From NCBI RefSeq assembly GCF_022023855.1, contig NZ_CP059455.1:1-64000 (forward strand): a stretch of DNA of 64,000 nucleotides, written 5' to 3'. This document shows positions 1-9,414 of the stretch, one piece after another. A program made the translations under genes and the position numbers. The notes beneath the pieces are model-generated. The model searched no databases and was not told where the DNA came from. It saw only the letters and a program-made list of their open reading frames with translations. The stretch is from Azospirillum brasilense. GTDB taxonomy: Bacteria; Pseudomonadota; Alphaproteobacteria; Azospirillales; Azospirillaceae. Within the stretch, counting starts at the first letter, position 1; each line of letters opens with the position of its first letter.

Positions 1-427
1 TCGCCAAGAATTTTAGGTAAGGGCAACACTCCGATCACTTCCGTTTTTATTCTGATTTTTTCGCAATTGCGAGAAGTTGCTTTCTGGAGCGAGGGGGTTG
101 AAGGGGTGTATCGCCTGCAAAGGACTGAGAAAAACCACAAATCACAAGGCGGATGCTGATGAGGTCACTGAGCAGCTCATCGTCCGTCCCGCTGGGAGCA
201 TGGAATCGGTCCGGCGCCCTTGCGACATCCCGCCGCGGCTCACGGCGTGAACAATGCCGCCGCACAGGATTGCCGCGCCATGCAGCACCCTTCGGCTTCG
301 AGAACCGCGTTCGAGGACACTCGGTCGTTCCATCCTATCCTTTTCCGCACTGGCCCAACGGTCCTGTTTGCGCTTCCACTGGTGTTGGACGCGTAACCTA
401 ACCGTGTAACGATAGCAGGGGGAGGTG
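1..427. other. Non-coding leader upstream of norC
   Basis: No convincing gene is seen on either strand; the short open frames have no ribosome site and no recognisable family. The stretch presumably holds the promoter of the nor operon. I looked for an FNR/NnrR-type TTGAT-N4-ATCAA dyad and did not find a good match, so regulation by that family is not supported by sequence here. The last bases form a strong purine-rich Shine-Dalgarno (positions 418-426). Confidence 0.5.
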
Positions 428-880
428 ATGGCCGAGCGGTTCACGAAATCAGCGGCGCGCAACATCTTCTACGGCGGGTCGCTCTTCTTCTTCGTCACCT
501 TCGTCGCCCTGACGATTCACAGCCACTACTACATTCGAATGACCAGCACGGACGAGGCCACGCTGTCCGACAGCGTCGCACGCGGCAAGCACGTGTGGGA
601 GAGGAACGCCTGCATCAACTGCCACTCGCTGCTTGGTGAGGGTGCCTACTTCGCCCCGGAGCTCGGCAACGTCTGGGTCCGCTACGGCGGGCGGGAGGAC
701 GCCGAAGGCGCGCGCACGGCGCTGATCGCCTGGATGCAGTCGCAGCCCAGCGGGGTCGAGGGGCGCCGCCAGATGCCGCAGTTCAACCTGACCGACGCGG
801 AACTCAACGACCTCGTCGACTTCCTCGAATGGACCAGCCGCATCGACACGCAAGGCTGGCCACCGAACCAAGCGGGCTGA
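428..880 (+). CDS. norC: Nitric oxide reductase subunit C (cytochrome c)
   Basis: Small membrane-anchored c-type cytochrome that passes electrons to NorB during reduction of 2 NO to N2O. An N-terminal hydrophobic anchor (about residues 13-32) is followed by a periplasmic domain with one haem-attachment motif CINCH (C62, C65, H66). The length of 150 aa is normal for NorC. GTG at 425 directly precedes ATG 428; the ribosome site GGGGGAGG (418-425) is very close to both, so the start is uncertain by one codon. norB begins 14 bases after the stop, and norQ and norD follow, so this is the first gene of a norCBQD operon. Confidence 0.95.
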   Translation: MAERFTKSAARNIFYGGSLFFFVTFVALTIHSHYYIRMTSTDEATLSDSVARGKHVWERNACINCHSLLGEGAYFAPELGNVWVRYGGREDAEGARTALIAWMQSQPSGVEGRRQMPQFNLTDAELNDLVDFLEWTSRIDTQGWPPNQAG

Positions 881-894
881 AGGGGAGGCATGGC

Positions 895-2244
895 ATGAAA
901 TACGCGACCCAACGCATCGCCTATTGGTACTTCGCCTGCGCGATGGCCCTGTTCGTCGTCCAGGTGCTGGTCGGCTCGCTCGCCGGGACCGTCTACGTCC
1001 TGCCGAACTTCCTGTCCGAGATCCTGCCCTTCAACATCCTGCGCATGATCCACACCAACGCGCTGATCGTGTGGCTCCTGCTCGGCTTTTTCGGCTCGGC
1101 CTATTACCTGATCCCGGAGGAGGCGGAGCGCGACATCGAGAGCCCGATGCTCGCCTACGCCCAATTGGCCATCCTGATGGTCGGCGCGCTGGGCGCGGTG
1201 GTCGGCTACACGCTGGGCATCCACGAGGGGCGCGAGTTCCTCGAACAGCCGCTGTGGGTGAAGATCGGCATCGTCGTCGCGGCGTTGATCTTCCTCTACA
1301 ACGTCTCGCTGACCGTGATCAAAGGCCGCAGGACGGCGATCACCAACGTCCTCCTGCTCGGGCTGTGGGGAATCGCGGTCTTCTTCCTGTTCGCCTTCTA
1401 CAACCCGACCAACCTCGCGCTGGACAAGCTGTACTGGTGGTACGTCGTCCATCTGTGGGTCGAGGGCGTGTGGGAACTGGTGATGGCCTCTGTCCTCGCC
1501 TTCCTGGTCATCAAGATGACCGGCGTCGACCGCGAGGTCGTGGAGAAGTGGCTCTACGCCATCGTCGGCCTCGCCCTCTTCTCCGGCCTGCTGGGCACCG
1601 GCCACCATTACTACTGGATTGGTGCTCCGGGTTATTGGCAGTGGATCGGCTCGCTGTTCTCCACGCTGGAGGTCGCGCCCTTCTTCGCCATGGTCGTGTT
1701 CGCCTTCACCATGGCCTGGAAGGGGCGGCGCGACCACCCGAACAAGGCCGCTTTCCTGTGGACGCTCGGCACCCCGGTGATGGCCTTCTTCGGTGCTGGC
1801 GTGTGGGGCTTCATGCACACGCTGTCCTGGGTCAACTACTACAGCCACGGCACCCAGGTCACCGCGGCGCACGGGCACCTTGCCTTCTTCGGAGCCTACG
1901 TGATGCTGAACCTCGCGATCATCAGCTACGCCCTGCCGAGCCTGCGCGGCCGCGCGCCTTACAACCAGGTGCTCAACATGTGGAGCTTCTGGATCATGAC
2001 CTCGGCCATGGCCTTCATGACCTTCACGCTGACCTTCGCGGGCGTCGTGCAGGTCCATCTGCAGCGCGTGCTGGGCATGACCTACATGGAGGTCCAGGAG
2101 CAGCTGGCCTTGTTCTACTGGATGCGCCTGGGTTCCGGCATCTTCGTGGTCATCTCGGTGCTCATGTTCGTCTATGCGGTGTTCGGACCGGCGCGCGGGC
2201 GGGTGCCCGCGCGCACCCAGCCCTCCGTCGCGCCGGCCGAGTGA
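895..2244 (+). CDS. norB: Nitric oxide reductase subunit B (catalytic)
   Basis: Catalytic subunit of cNOR in the inner membrane, a member of the haem-copper oxidase superfamily with a haem b3/non-haem FeB centre that couples two NO to N2O. The 449-aa protein is a chain of hydrophobic helices. Visible ligand motifs are IHTNAL (H53, low-spin haem), VHLWVEGVWE (His and Glu of the FeB site), the tandem His of GHHYYW, and HGHLAFFG near the C-terminus. ATG 895 is chosen because AGGGGAGG lies just upstream; an in-frame ATG at 829 falls inside norC. The stop TGA overlaps the norQ ATG by one base, which implies translational coupling. Confidence 0.97.
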   Translation: MKYATQRIAYWYFACAMALFVVQVLVGSLAGTVYVLPNFLSEILPFNILRMIHTNALIVWLLLGFFGSAYYLIPEEAERDIESPMLAYAQLAILMVGALGAVVGYTLGIHEGREFLEQPLWVKIGIVVAALIFLYNVSLTVIKGRRTAITNVLLLGLWGIAVFFLFAFYNPTNLALDKLYWWYVVHLWVEGVWELVMASVLAFLVIKMTGVDREVVEKWLYAIVGLALFSGLLGTGHHYYWIGAPGYWQWIGSLFSTLEVAPFFAMVVFAFTMAWKGRRDHPNKAAFLWTLGTPVMAFFGAGVWGFMHTLSWVNYYSHGTQVTAAHGHLAFFGAYVMLNLAIISYALPSLRGRAPYNQVLNMWSFWIMTSAMAFMTFTLTFAGVVQVHLQRVLGMTYMEVQEQLALFYWMRLGSGIFVVISVLMFVYAVFGPARGRVPARTQPSVAPAE

Positions 2245-3059
2245 TGGCGGAGGAGACGTCCTCCCAGCATGGGACGGCGGGCGGCGCCGTCCCCTTCTAC
2301 GCTCCCACCGGCAACGAGGTGGCGTTGTTCGAGCATGCCCACCGCAACCGTCTGCCGCTGTTGCTCAAGGGGCCTACCGGCTGCGGGAAGACCCGCTTCG
2401 TCGCGCACATGGCCGCAAGGCTGGGGCGTCCGCTCCACACGGTGTCCTGCCACGACGACCTGACCGCCGCCGACCTGACCGGCCGCTACCTGCTCAAAGG
2501 CGGCGACACGGTCTGGACCGACGGCCCGTTGACCCGCTCGGTGCGCGAAGGCGCGATCTGCTACCTCGACGAGGTGGTCGAGGCGCGCAAGGACGTCACC
2601 GTGGTGCTGCACCCGCTGACTGACGACCGCCGCCTGCTGCCCCTGGAGCGCACCGGCGAATTGCTGGAGGCCCCGGCGGCGTTCATGCTGGTCGTCTCCT
2701 ACAACCCCGGCTACCAGAACATCCTGAAATCGTTGAAGCCCAGCACGCGCCAGCGCTTCGTCGCCATCGAGTTCGGCTTCCCGAAGCCCGATGCCGAAAC
2801 CGGGATCGTCGTCCAGGAAAGCGGGCTGCCCGCAGACCGGGTCGCTCCGCTGGTGCGGCTTGGCAATGCCCTGCGCGCTCTCAAGGGGCAGGATCTTGAG
2901 GAAGGAGTGTCGACCCGGCTGTTGGTGTATTGCGCCTCCTTGATCCGCGACGGCATGCCTCGCGACGAGGCGATCCTGGCGTCGATGATCGAGCCGCTCA
3001 CCGACGACCCGGAGGTCAAGAAGGCGCTGCTTCGGGTCGCCGAACTCACGCTGGGATGA
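2244..3059 (+). CDS. norQ: NorQ, MoxR/CbbQ-type AAA+ ATPase for NOR maturation
   Basis: Cytoplasmic AAA+ ATPase of the CbbQ/NirQ/NorQ family that works with the VWA protein NorD to activate NO reductase, probably by FeB insertion. Walker A GPTGCGKT is at about residues 43-50 and the Walker B acidic run CYLDEVVEA near residue 105. At 271 aa it is full length for the family. It starts on the last base of the norB stop and norD follows after four bases, the usual norCBQD order. Confidence 0.95.
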   Translation: MAEETSSQHGTAGGAVPFYAPTGNEVALFEHAHRNRLPLLLKGPTGCGKTRFVAHMAARLGRPLHTVSCHDDLTAADLTGRYLLKGGDTVWTDGPLTRSVREGAICYLDEVVEARKDVTVVLHPLTDDRRLLPLERTGELLEAPAAFMLVVSYNPGYQNILKSLKPSTRQRFVAIEFGFPKPDAETGIVVQESGLPADRVAPLVRLGNALRALKGQDLEEGVSTRLLVYCASLIRDGMPRDEAILASMIEPLTDDPEVKKALLRVAELTLG

Positions 3060-3063
3060 TCGC

Positions 3064-4977
3064 ATGGCCTCCATCTGGGAACCCGAGGAGTTCGTCGGAG
3101 CCCTGTGGCACCGTCTGGTCGGTGACGCCGCGTCCTACCCGCGTCATCCCGACGCCGCGGTTCGCCTGGACGCGATGCGGGCGCGCCTCGGCGTGCTGTT
3201 TCGGGCGCTCGGCGGCCCCGGTGCCGTTCGCATCGCCGGGACCTCCGCCGAAACCTCCGGGCATCGCCTCGGTTTGAAGCAGCGTCTTGGTCTCGGGACG
3301 GAAAAGCTGGAGCGCGCCCGCTACGACGGCGTCACCCTCCAGCTTCCCGACCGCGTCGATGTCTTCCCCTCCCGCGAGGACAACGCGGCGCTCTACGAAT
3401 GGCTCGCCATTTTTTTCGTCCAGGCCGAACCGCCTCCGGCGATGCCCGACGACCCGCTGCAGGCCGACCTCGTCCGCCTGCGTTCGGCCCGTCGGGCCAC
3501 GCAACGGGCGCTCGATGAATGGCCGGGTCTGCGCCCGCTGCACGTCCGGCTCTGCCAAGCCATGCGCGCGGCCCGGCCCAAACGGCGGCTGCCCGGACAG
3601 GAGGCCGCCGTCGAGGCACTCGTTGGAACGCTCATCGGCAGCGGCGGCCCAGCCGATCCGGACCTGCTGGCCGCGGTCACCGACGCGACGGTCCCGCTCG
3701 ACCGCTTCCGCGCCGCCTCCGGCTATCGGCCCTTCCTGCCGGTGCCGCTGTGGGGCGAGGTGTCCGCACCACCGGAGGGCGCCGCTTCCCCCGAGACGGA
3801 TGAGGAGGGCGGCGCCGGGGCCGAAGGCGACGGCAAGCGCCGCAGGGCCAAGCGCCGCGACAACGACCAGACCCGGCGCGACGACCCGCTGATGCTGAAC
3901 CGCTTCGAGAAGATTCTCGGGCTGGCGGAGATGGTCAATCTCAATCGCAAGGTTGAGGACGACGACGAGGAAAGCGCGCGCAAGGCCGCGGAGGACTTGG
4001 ACGAGATCTCGGTGGGTCAGCACGAGCGCAAGGCGTCGACCAAGCTCAAGCTCGACCTCGATCTGGCCTCCGAGGACGCCGACGTCGCGCCATTGCGGGC
4101 GGAAATCACCTATCACGAGTGGGACTGGAAACGCCGTCTCTATCATCCCGACCATTGCCGCGTGATCGCCGAGCCGGCCGCGCTGGAGGGGGAGGAGTGG
4201 CGGCCCGACGACAACGCGCTGCGCCGCATCCGCCTGGTCCGCCGCCAGTTCGAGGCGATGCGGCCGCGCCGCCAAATGATGACCGGGCAGCCCGACGGTG
4301 ATGACCTCGACCTGTCGGCTCTGGTCCGCTCGGTCGCCGACCGGTGCGCAGGCGGCATCGGATCGGATCGGGTCTACACGGCGGTGCGCAACGTCGCCCG
4401 CGACCTGTCAGTGTGCGTGCTGGTCGACGTCTCGCTGTCCACCGACAGCTGCATCGAGGATCGGCGCGTGCTCGACGTCGAGAAGGAGGCTCTGCTGGCG
4501 TTGACGCACGGGCTGACCGCCTGCGGCGACGAGCACGCCATCCTCACCTTCACCTCGCACCGGCGCCACCGGGTGGACATGCGCACCGTAAAGGACTTCG
4601 AGGAGCGGTTGGACGCCCGCGTCGTGCGCCGCATCCAGGCGCTCAAGCCGGGCAGCTACACACGTATGGGAGCGGCGCTGCGCCACGCGACGGCCCTTCT
4701 CAAGGACCGCCCGCACACACACCGGCTTCTGCTGGTGCTGACGGACGGCAAACCGAACGACACGGACCATTACGAGGGCCGCTACGCCATCGAGGACACG
4801 CGCGTGGCGGTGCAGGAGGCGCGCCGTGCCGGATTGCGGCTGTTCGGCGTCACGGTGGACGAGAAGGGGCGCGATTACCTGCCCTACATCTTCGGCCCCG
4901 GCGCCTACGCCATCTTCCCGCACGCCGCCCGCCTGCCCGCGGCGCTGCCCGCCATCTACCGCCAGCTGACCGGCTGA
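3064..4977 (+). CDS. norD: NorD, VWA-domain protein for NOR maturation
   Basis: 637-aa partner of NorQ. The C-terminal third is a von Willebrand A domain with an intact metal-binding DxSxS motif (D455, S457, S459, in VDVSLSTDS) and a later LTDGKPNDTDHY stretch. The middle has a charged, probably disordered region with EEGGAGAEGDGKRRRAK-like composition around residues 245-270. Family knowledge: VWA/AAA+ pairs act as metal chelatase-like insertases; here the target is NorCB. It is the last gene of the tight nor operon, with 23 bases to the next gene. Confidence 0.94.
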   Translation: MASIWEPEEFVGALWHRLVGDAASYPRHPDAAVRLDAMRARLGVLFRALGGPGAVRIAGTSAETSGHRLGLKQRLGLGTEKLERARYDGVTLQLPDRVDVFPSREDNAALYEWLAIFFVQAEPPPAMPDDPLQADLVRLRSARRATQRALDEWPGLRPLHVRLCQAMRAARPKRRLPGQEAAVEALVGTLIGSGGPADPDLLAAVTDATVPLDRFRAASGYRPFLPVPLWGEVSAPPEGAASPETDEEGGAGAEGDGKRRRAKRRDNDQTRRDDPLMLNRFEKILGLAEMVNLNRKVEDDDEESARKAAEDLDEISVGQHERKASTKLKLDLDLASEDADVAPLRAEITYHEWDWKRRLYHPDHCRVIAEPAALEGEEWRPDDNALRRIRLVRRQFEAMRPRRQMMTGQPDGDDLDLSALVRSVADRCAGGIGSDRVYTAVRNVARDLSVCVLVDVSLSTDSCIEDRRVLDVEKEALLALTHGLTACGDEHAILTFTSHRRHRVDMRTVKDFEERLDARVVRRIQALKPGSYTRMGAALRHATALLKDRPHTHRLLLVLTDGKPNDTDHYEGRYAIEDTRVAVQEARRAGLRLFGVTVDEKGRDYLPYIFGPGAYAIFPHAARLPAALPAIYRQLTG

Positions 4978-5000
4978 ACGCTCAAGAAACAGGAGGCATC

Positions 5001-5675
5001 ATGCTCAGGATCATCCTTGCCGCCATCCTCGGAGCCGTCCTGGTGTCCGGCTCTCCCTGGGCGCAGGTCAACATCCGGCCGGACACTACGCCCCGCCTGC
5101 CGCCGCAACCGGGGCAGTCCCTGCCCGTCGAGGATGCGCATTTCCTCAAGGAGGCGGCCGCGGCCAGCCAGAGGCAGGCGGAGCTCGGGCGTCTTGCGGC
5201 GGAGAAGGGGCCGGACGAGGCGTTCAAGACTCTGGCCAAAGGAATTGCGGAGACCCACACCACTTTGGGCGAGTCCCTGAAGCGGCTTTCTTCGGCCCGC
5301 CCCCTGCCGCCGGCTGACCAGTTGAAGCCGGAGCGCGCTGACGCCTTCGGTGCCGCTGGGGCGGTGACCAACCCGGCGAACGCCCAGGAGGGCATGACGC
5401 CGGACGCCGTCAAGGCGCTGTCCGGGGCGTCGGGCGATGCCTTCGCCAAGGGCTACATTGAGGCGCAGCTTCGCATTCATGACCGCATCGTCGACCTCTA
5501 CCAGACCGAGGCGTCGAACACGCCGGACCGCGAGCTTGCCACCTTCGCGATCACCAGTCTGGTGTCCATCCAGAAGGACCGCGACGCCCTGCGGCAGATG
5601 GCCGGCCGCTTCGGGATCAGCGCTCCGGCCACGGGCCAGCCGGTCCAGTATGGCGATCCGACCAAGGCCCGTTGA
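5001..5675 (+). CDS. Periplasmic DUF4142 protein
   Basis: 224-aa exported protein. Residues 1-20 form a signal peptide (positive M-L-R start, then hydrophobic ILAAILGAVLVSG) with likely cleavage after the AQ of PWAQ. The mature part has the helical layout of the DUF4142 ferritin-like fold: FLKEAAAASQRQAELG, later EAQLRIHDRIVDLYQTEA and a final helix with RDALRQMAGRF. AGGAGG is five bases before ATG 5001. It lies 23 bases after norD, so it may be co-transcribed with nor; whether it has a role in NO metabolism is unknown. These proteins are often stress-related. Confidence 0.85.
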   Translation: MLRIILAAILGAVLVSGSPWAQVNIRPDTTPRLPPQPGQSLPVEDAHFLKEAAAASQRQAELGRLAAEKGPDEAFKTLAKGIAETHTTLGESLKRLSSARPLPPADQLKPERADAFGAAGAVTNPANAQEGMTPDAVKALSGASGDAFAKGYIEAQLRIHDRIVDLYQTEASNTPDRELATFAITSLVSIQKDRDALRQMAGRFGISAPATGQPVQYGDPTKAR

Positions 5676-5813
5676 GGCCGGCGGCCGCCATGGCGAACGG
5701 TGCGCCGCCGGTGACCGGGCAGTTTTCGTGCGTTTGCCCCTGGGCAAAGACGGCGACAACGCCTCATGTCATGATCCCCTCCGGTCATCATTCCAAGGAC
5801 AAGCGAGGCGGAC

Positions 5814-6092
5814 ATGACGGAAACGCAACCACAGCCGGCAGCGCTGCTCGGAACCCAGGTTGCCGAGGTGGACGGAGCTGGGGATCTCGTGTTTGACGCC
5901 GCGATCGTGGGGTCGCTCCTCGGCCTCGAACCGGGCGCCTTCATGGAAGAACTGAAGAAGGGCATGGTCCATCAGGTTCATGAACAGGGAACGGGTGTGG
6001 ACCATGGTCGGAGGCGGGTGACCTTCCGCTACCGGGCACGGCAATCGGTGCTGGTTCTGGACGCGCAGGGCCATGCACTTCATGTTGCATGA
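5814..6092 (+). CDS. Small DUF6522-like protein of denitrification clusters
   Basis: 92-aa soluble protein without signal peptide or membrane segment. Its core (VFDAAIVGSLLGLEP then FMEELKKGMVHQVHEQG, then a beta-rich RRVTFRYRARQSVLVLD) resembles, from memory, the small DUF6522 proteins that sit near nor/nir/hmp genes in Rhizobiales and Rhodospirillales. That assignment is not verified. AAGGACAAGCG lies upstream as a modest ribosome site. The preceding 138 bases contain no gene. Function is unknown; context suggests NO or nitrogen-oxide response. Confidence 0.7.
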   Translation: MTETQPQPAALLGTQVAEVDGAGDLVFDAAIVGSLLGLEPGAFMEELKKGMVHQVHEQGTGVDHGRRRVTFRYRARQSVLVLDAQGHALHVA

Positions 6093-6248
6093 GGTCGAGG
6101 TGGATGGGAGGGCGCGAAGAGCGCGGCCATGTGAGCGGCGTGAGCCCGGACGACGGGTCCGTCGATCAAGGACCTCTGTTCAACCCCACACGGCAACCCG
6201 ATCGTCGCGGCTTCACGGCGGTCGTCCCCTGACGATGCCAGGGTTGGG

Positions 6249-6533
6249 TCAGTAATCCCGATCCGGGTGATCGGACCAGTCGCCCAGATTCATCACGGCG
6301 ACAGCCATCGCCACACCGCCAAACGTTCCGCAAACCGAGCCGAAGAGCAGGATGAAACCGATCAGCCAGTAGTCGGAGCCAAGGAGCAGTGTACGGAGAC
6401 TGGCGACATCCAGCGCGAGAAGGCCGAGGCAAACGACAACGCCGGCCACGACCCCAATCGCCAGATGGGTCAATAGGAATGACACCAGATTATGCTTCTG
6501 CAAGAAAGCGGAGCGCCGTGGATTTCGAGGCAT
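6249..6533 (-). CDS. Small two-helix inner-membrane protein
   Basis: 94 aa with a basic N-terminus (MPRNPRRSAFLQKHN) and two clear hydrophobic helices, about residues 16-43 and 54-82, ending in an acidic tail DWSDHPDRDY. I do not recognise a named family. It lies between the DUF6522-like gene (convergent) and hmp (same strand, 107 bases upstream). An 8-bp inverted repeat GGCGCATG/CATGCGCC (6558-6591) lies just upstream of its start. A role in nitrosative stress is suggested only by its neighbours. Confidence 0.7.
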   Translation of the reverse strand: MPRNPRRSAFLQKHNLVSFLLTHLAIGVVAGVVVCLGLLALDVASLRTLLLGSDYWLIGFILLFGSVCGTFGGVAMAVAVMNLGDWSDHPDRDY

Positions 6534-6639
6534 TACAGTGACTCCCTGCAGAGCAAAGGCGCATGGTGGCAATTGGAAGGCAGCATGCGCCGCGCCCTTG
6601 GCGGTCCCCCTGAACTGAATCGGCGCACGCCCTGAAACC

Positions 6640-7866
6640 TCATACGGCAAGCAGTTCGTCCGCTGGGCCAAAGAACTCGTAATGGATGCTGCCCAATGGC
6701 ACACCCCGGCCGGCGAGGCCGCCGACCATAGCGCGCAGGAACGGTCGAGGGCCACACAGATAGTAGGCCGCCTCCTGCGTCGGGGTGTTGGCCACGATCC
6801 AATCCATGCTGATGAAACCTCGCTCATCGTAGTCGCGCCCCTGAACGTCGGCCGGGTCAGGGGCGTTGTAATAGGTGCGCAGCGTGATGTTGCGAGCCTG
6901 AGCGGCCAGTGCCCGGGAATGATCGCGCATCGCATGAACGCGGCCGTTCTCGGCGCCGTGGATGTACCAGGTCGGCCGGCCATCGCCGGAACCGACAATG
7001 CTCTCCAGCATGCTCATCATCGGGGTCAGCCCGACGCCGCCGCTCAGCAGAACGACCGGCCCGGCGGAAGCCTCGTCGAGGAAGAATTCGCCGGCCGGAG
7101 GCGCCACCTTCAGCACCGTGCCCGGCTTGACGTGATCGTGCAGCCAGTTGGAGGCCAGCCCCGCCGGCCTGCCCGAGCCCTCCTCCCGCTTGACGCTGAT
7201 GCGGTAGGACCGGGAATCCGGAGCGGAGGAGATGGAATAGTTGCGCTTCAGCACACCGGCTCCCGGCATATCCAGCGCAAAGGTCAGATACTGACCGGGG
7301 CGGTGGCGGATCACACCGCGCCCGTCCGCCGGAACCAGGATGAAGGAGCGGATGATGTCGCTCTCCGGCGTCACGCTCTCCACCGTGAAGTCGCGCCAGC
7401 CGTTCCATCCGCCCGGCGCCGTGGCGAGCCCGGCGTAGACGCTGGCCTCCCGCGCTTTGAGCACGTCCGCCAGAAACCAATAGGCCTCGCCCCAGGCGTC
7501 GAGGACCTCGTCGGTCGCGGCGTCGCCCAGCACGTCCTTGATTGCGCCGAGCAGGGCATCGGCGACATAGGGGTAATGTTCGGGCAGGATGTTCAGCCCG
7601 ACATGCTTCTGCGTGATCCGCTCCACCCGCGAGGCCAGCACACCCAGGTTGTCGATGTTGCGGCCATAGGCGATGATTGCCGCCGTCAGCGCCTTGGACT
7701 GCGACCCGGTCTCGCCATGATGAGATTGATTGAACAGGTCGCGGATTTCCGGGGTGCGGAACAATCGCTGATACATGCGGTCGGTGACCGCGGTGCCGCC
7801 TTTCTCCAGGACGGGAACCGTGGCCTTGACGATGTCGATGGTTCGGTTGCTGAGAGCCTCCGCCAT
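6640..7866 (-). CDS. hmp: Flavohaemoglobin, nitric oxide dioxygenase
   Basis: 408-aa cytoplasmic enzyme converting NO + O2 to nitrate with NAD(P)H. Domains in order: globin (about 1-140) with B10 Tyr (Y32) and proximal His in QKHVGLN (H88); FAD-binding barrel (about 150-260) with the RNYSIS motif that binds flavin; NAD-binding domain (about 265-400) with LLSGGVGLTPMMSML and a terminal FFGPADEL typical of the family. It is full length. The neighbouring nor operon suggests a shared NO-handling locus: Hmp under oxygen, NorCB without it. A strong palindrome lies 48-75 bases upstream. Confidence 0.97.
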   Translation of the reverse strand: MAEALSNRTIDIVKATVPVLEKGGTAVTDRMYQRLFRTPEIRDLFNQSHHGETGSQSKALTAAIIAYGRNIDNLGVLASRVERITQKHVGLNILPEHYPYVADALLGAIKDVLGDAATDEVLDAWGEAYWFLADVLKAREASVYAGLATAPGGWNGWRDFTVESVTPESDIIRSFILVPADGRGVIRHRPGQYLTFALDMPGAGVLKRNYSISSAPDSRSYRISVKREEGSGRPAGLASNWLHDHVKPGTVLKVAPPAGEFFLDEASAGPVVLLSGGVGLTPMMSMLESIVGSGDGRPTWYIHGAENGRVHAMRDHSRALAAQARNITLRTYYNAPDPADVQGRDYDERGFISMDWIVANTPTQEAAYYLCGPRPFLRAMVGGLAGRGVPLGSIHYEFFGPADELLAV

Positions 7867-7913
7867 GAATTGTCTCCGTGCTGCAATGGCGATTCAACCA
7901 TCCGCCAATTCAA

Positions 7914-7941
7914 CCGGTTCCGGCAAATTCCCCGGAACCGG
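7914..7941. promoter_or_regulatory. Perfect 10-bp inverted repeat upstream of hmp
   Basis: CCGGTTCCGG (7914-7923), an 8-base spacer, then CCGGAACCGG (7932-7941). The arms are exact reverse complements. The site lies in the 240-base gap between divergent hmp and the GAF histidine kinase gene. It could be an operator for either gene or an RNA hairpin in a leader. It does not resemble the usual NsrR or FNR sites that I can recall. Confidence 0.5.
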
Positions 7942-8106
7942 ACCGACCTCAAAAGGTTACGATTGCCCAGGCATAGGTCGTCAACGGCGCTGGAGTTCCT
8001 GCTGCGGAAGCGGCTTCCATGCGCTATATTTCGGGGTACGAAGCGCTCGTCCGCTTCTTCACGCCAAGGACTGTTGGCGTAACGAACCGCCTGGGAACCG
8101 TGGCTG

Positions 8107-9369
8107 ATGCCCGCTGCCGATACCGATGCCCTGCAACCGTCCGCCCTGCGCGATGCCGACCATCTGACGGCGCTCGTCGATCTCAACGAACGCCTGTTCT
8201 TTGCCCATGACCTGCCGGCCGTGGTCTCCATCCTCCGGGCGGCCGCGCGCCGCCTGACCGGCGCCGACGGCGTCACCATCGTGCTGCGCGATGGCGACCT
8301 GTGCCATTACGTTGAGGAGAACGCGATCAGCCCGCTGTGGAAGGGGCAGCGGTTTCCCATGGGCACGTGCATCTCGGGCTGGGCCATGCTGACCGGGCAA
8401 CCGGCGGTCATTCCGGACATCTACGCCGATCCGCGCATTCCACACGAAGCCTATCGCCCCACCTTCGTGCGCAGCCTCGTGATGGTGCCGGTCGGCGCGC
8501 CAGAGCCCATCGCCGCCATTGGTGCCTATTGGGCAGCGCGGCACACGCCCGACACGGGCACCGTCACCCTCCTGTTGGCGATCGCCCGATCGGCGGCCCT
8601 GGCGCTGTCCAACGTCCGCCTGCTTGAATCGTTGCAGGAGGCGGCCGAAGCCGCACGGACGCAGGCCAAGGAACTGGCGCGGGCCAACACGGCGCGCACC
8701 CGGCTCCTTGCGACGTTGAACCATGACCTGCGCCAACCGGTCCATGCCCTGACCCTCGCCACCCACGCCCTGTCGTCCCGGGTCACAGACCGCGGGGAAA
8801 TCTACGTGTCGACGATGAAGCACTGCCTGGGCGTGGTGAAGCGACTGATGGATGGCGTGCAGGATCTGGTGGGGATGGACGACGGCACGATCGCCGTCCG
8901 GATCGAAGACGTCCCGTTGGACGATCTGATGACGCACGCCACAGCGACGTTCCAACTGGCCGCCGCAGCCAAGGGGCTCGACTGGCGCATGGAAGGGAGT
9001 GGCAGAGGGGTGACGGTGCGCACGGACCGGCTGCTTGCGTCGCGCATTCTCCACAACCTTATCGACAACGCCATCAAGTACACCGACCGCGGGGAAATCC
9101 GAATTGTTTGCCGCACTGCCGGCGGCAAGGTATGGGTCGACGTCTCCGATACCGGCCGAGGCATCCCGGAGAGTTCCCTGGCCGACATTTTCGAAGAGTT
9201 CTACCGCATCGAAGCCGGAGATGAGGTCGTTGGCCTGGGCCTTGGCCTGTCCATCGTGAAGACGCTGGCGGATCACCTCGGCTATCCGATCACGGTGGAA
9301 TCCCGCCCAGGGGCGGGAACAACGATCAGCGTCGCCCTGCCAGTGGCTGGTTCTGTCGCACGTCCATAG
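8107..9369 (+). CDS. GAF-domain sensor histidine kinase
   Basis: 420-aa soluble kinase. An N-terminal GAF domain (about residues 20-170; [15 protein letters not shown] is typical) precedes a short coiled coil, a HisKA domain with the phosphoacceptor in NHDLRQP (H206), and an HATPase domain with N box [12 protein letters not shown]1 DTGRGIP and G2 GLGLGLS. There is no receiver domain and no membrane segment, so it should sense a cytoplasmic small molecule or redox cue. The HDLRQP H-box is shared with the three hybrid kinases in this window. Divergent from hmp, which could make it an NO- or O2-related sensor; that is inference. Confidence 0.9.
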   Translation: MPAADTDALQPSALRDADHLTALVDLNERLFFAHDLPAVVSILRAAARRLTGADGVTIVLRDGDLCHYVEENAISPLWKGQRFPMGTCISGWAMLTGQPAVIPDIYADPRIPHEAYRPTFVRSLVMVPVGAPEPIAAIGAYWAARHTPDTGTVTLLLAIARSAALALSNVRLLESLQEAAEAARTQAKELARANTARTRLLATLNHDLRQPVHALTLATHALSSRVTDRGEIYVSTMKHCLGVVKRLMDGVQDLVGMDDGTIAVRIEDVPLDDLMTHATATFQLAAAAKGLDWRMEGSGRGVTVRTDRLLASRILHNLIDNAIKYTDRGEIRIVCRTAGGKVWVDVSDTGRGIPESSLADIFEEFYRIEAGDEVVGLGLGLSIVKTLADHLGYPITVESRPGAGTTISVALPVAGSVARP

Positions 9370-9414
9370 GCGGGCGAGCGAGAGCCCTTGCCCGAGGGGG
9401 CACCGTGACCAGCG

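Noticed and set aside
1-427. FNR/NnrR box upstream of norC
   Set aside because: No TTGAT-N4-ATCAA or close variant with both half-sites was seen.
682-2058. 458-aa minus-strand frame over norCB
   Set aside because: Rich in His, Gln, Arg and Asp with no domain; a shadow of the nor genes.
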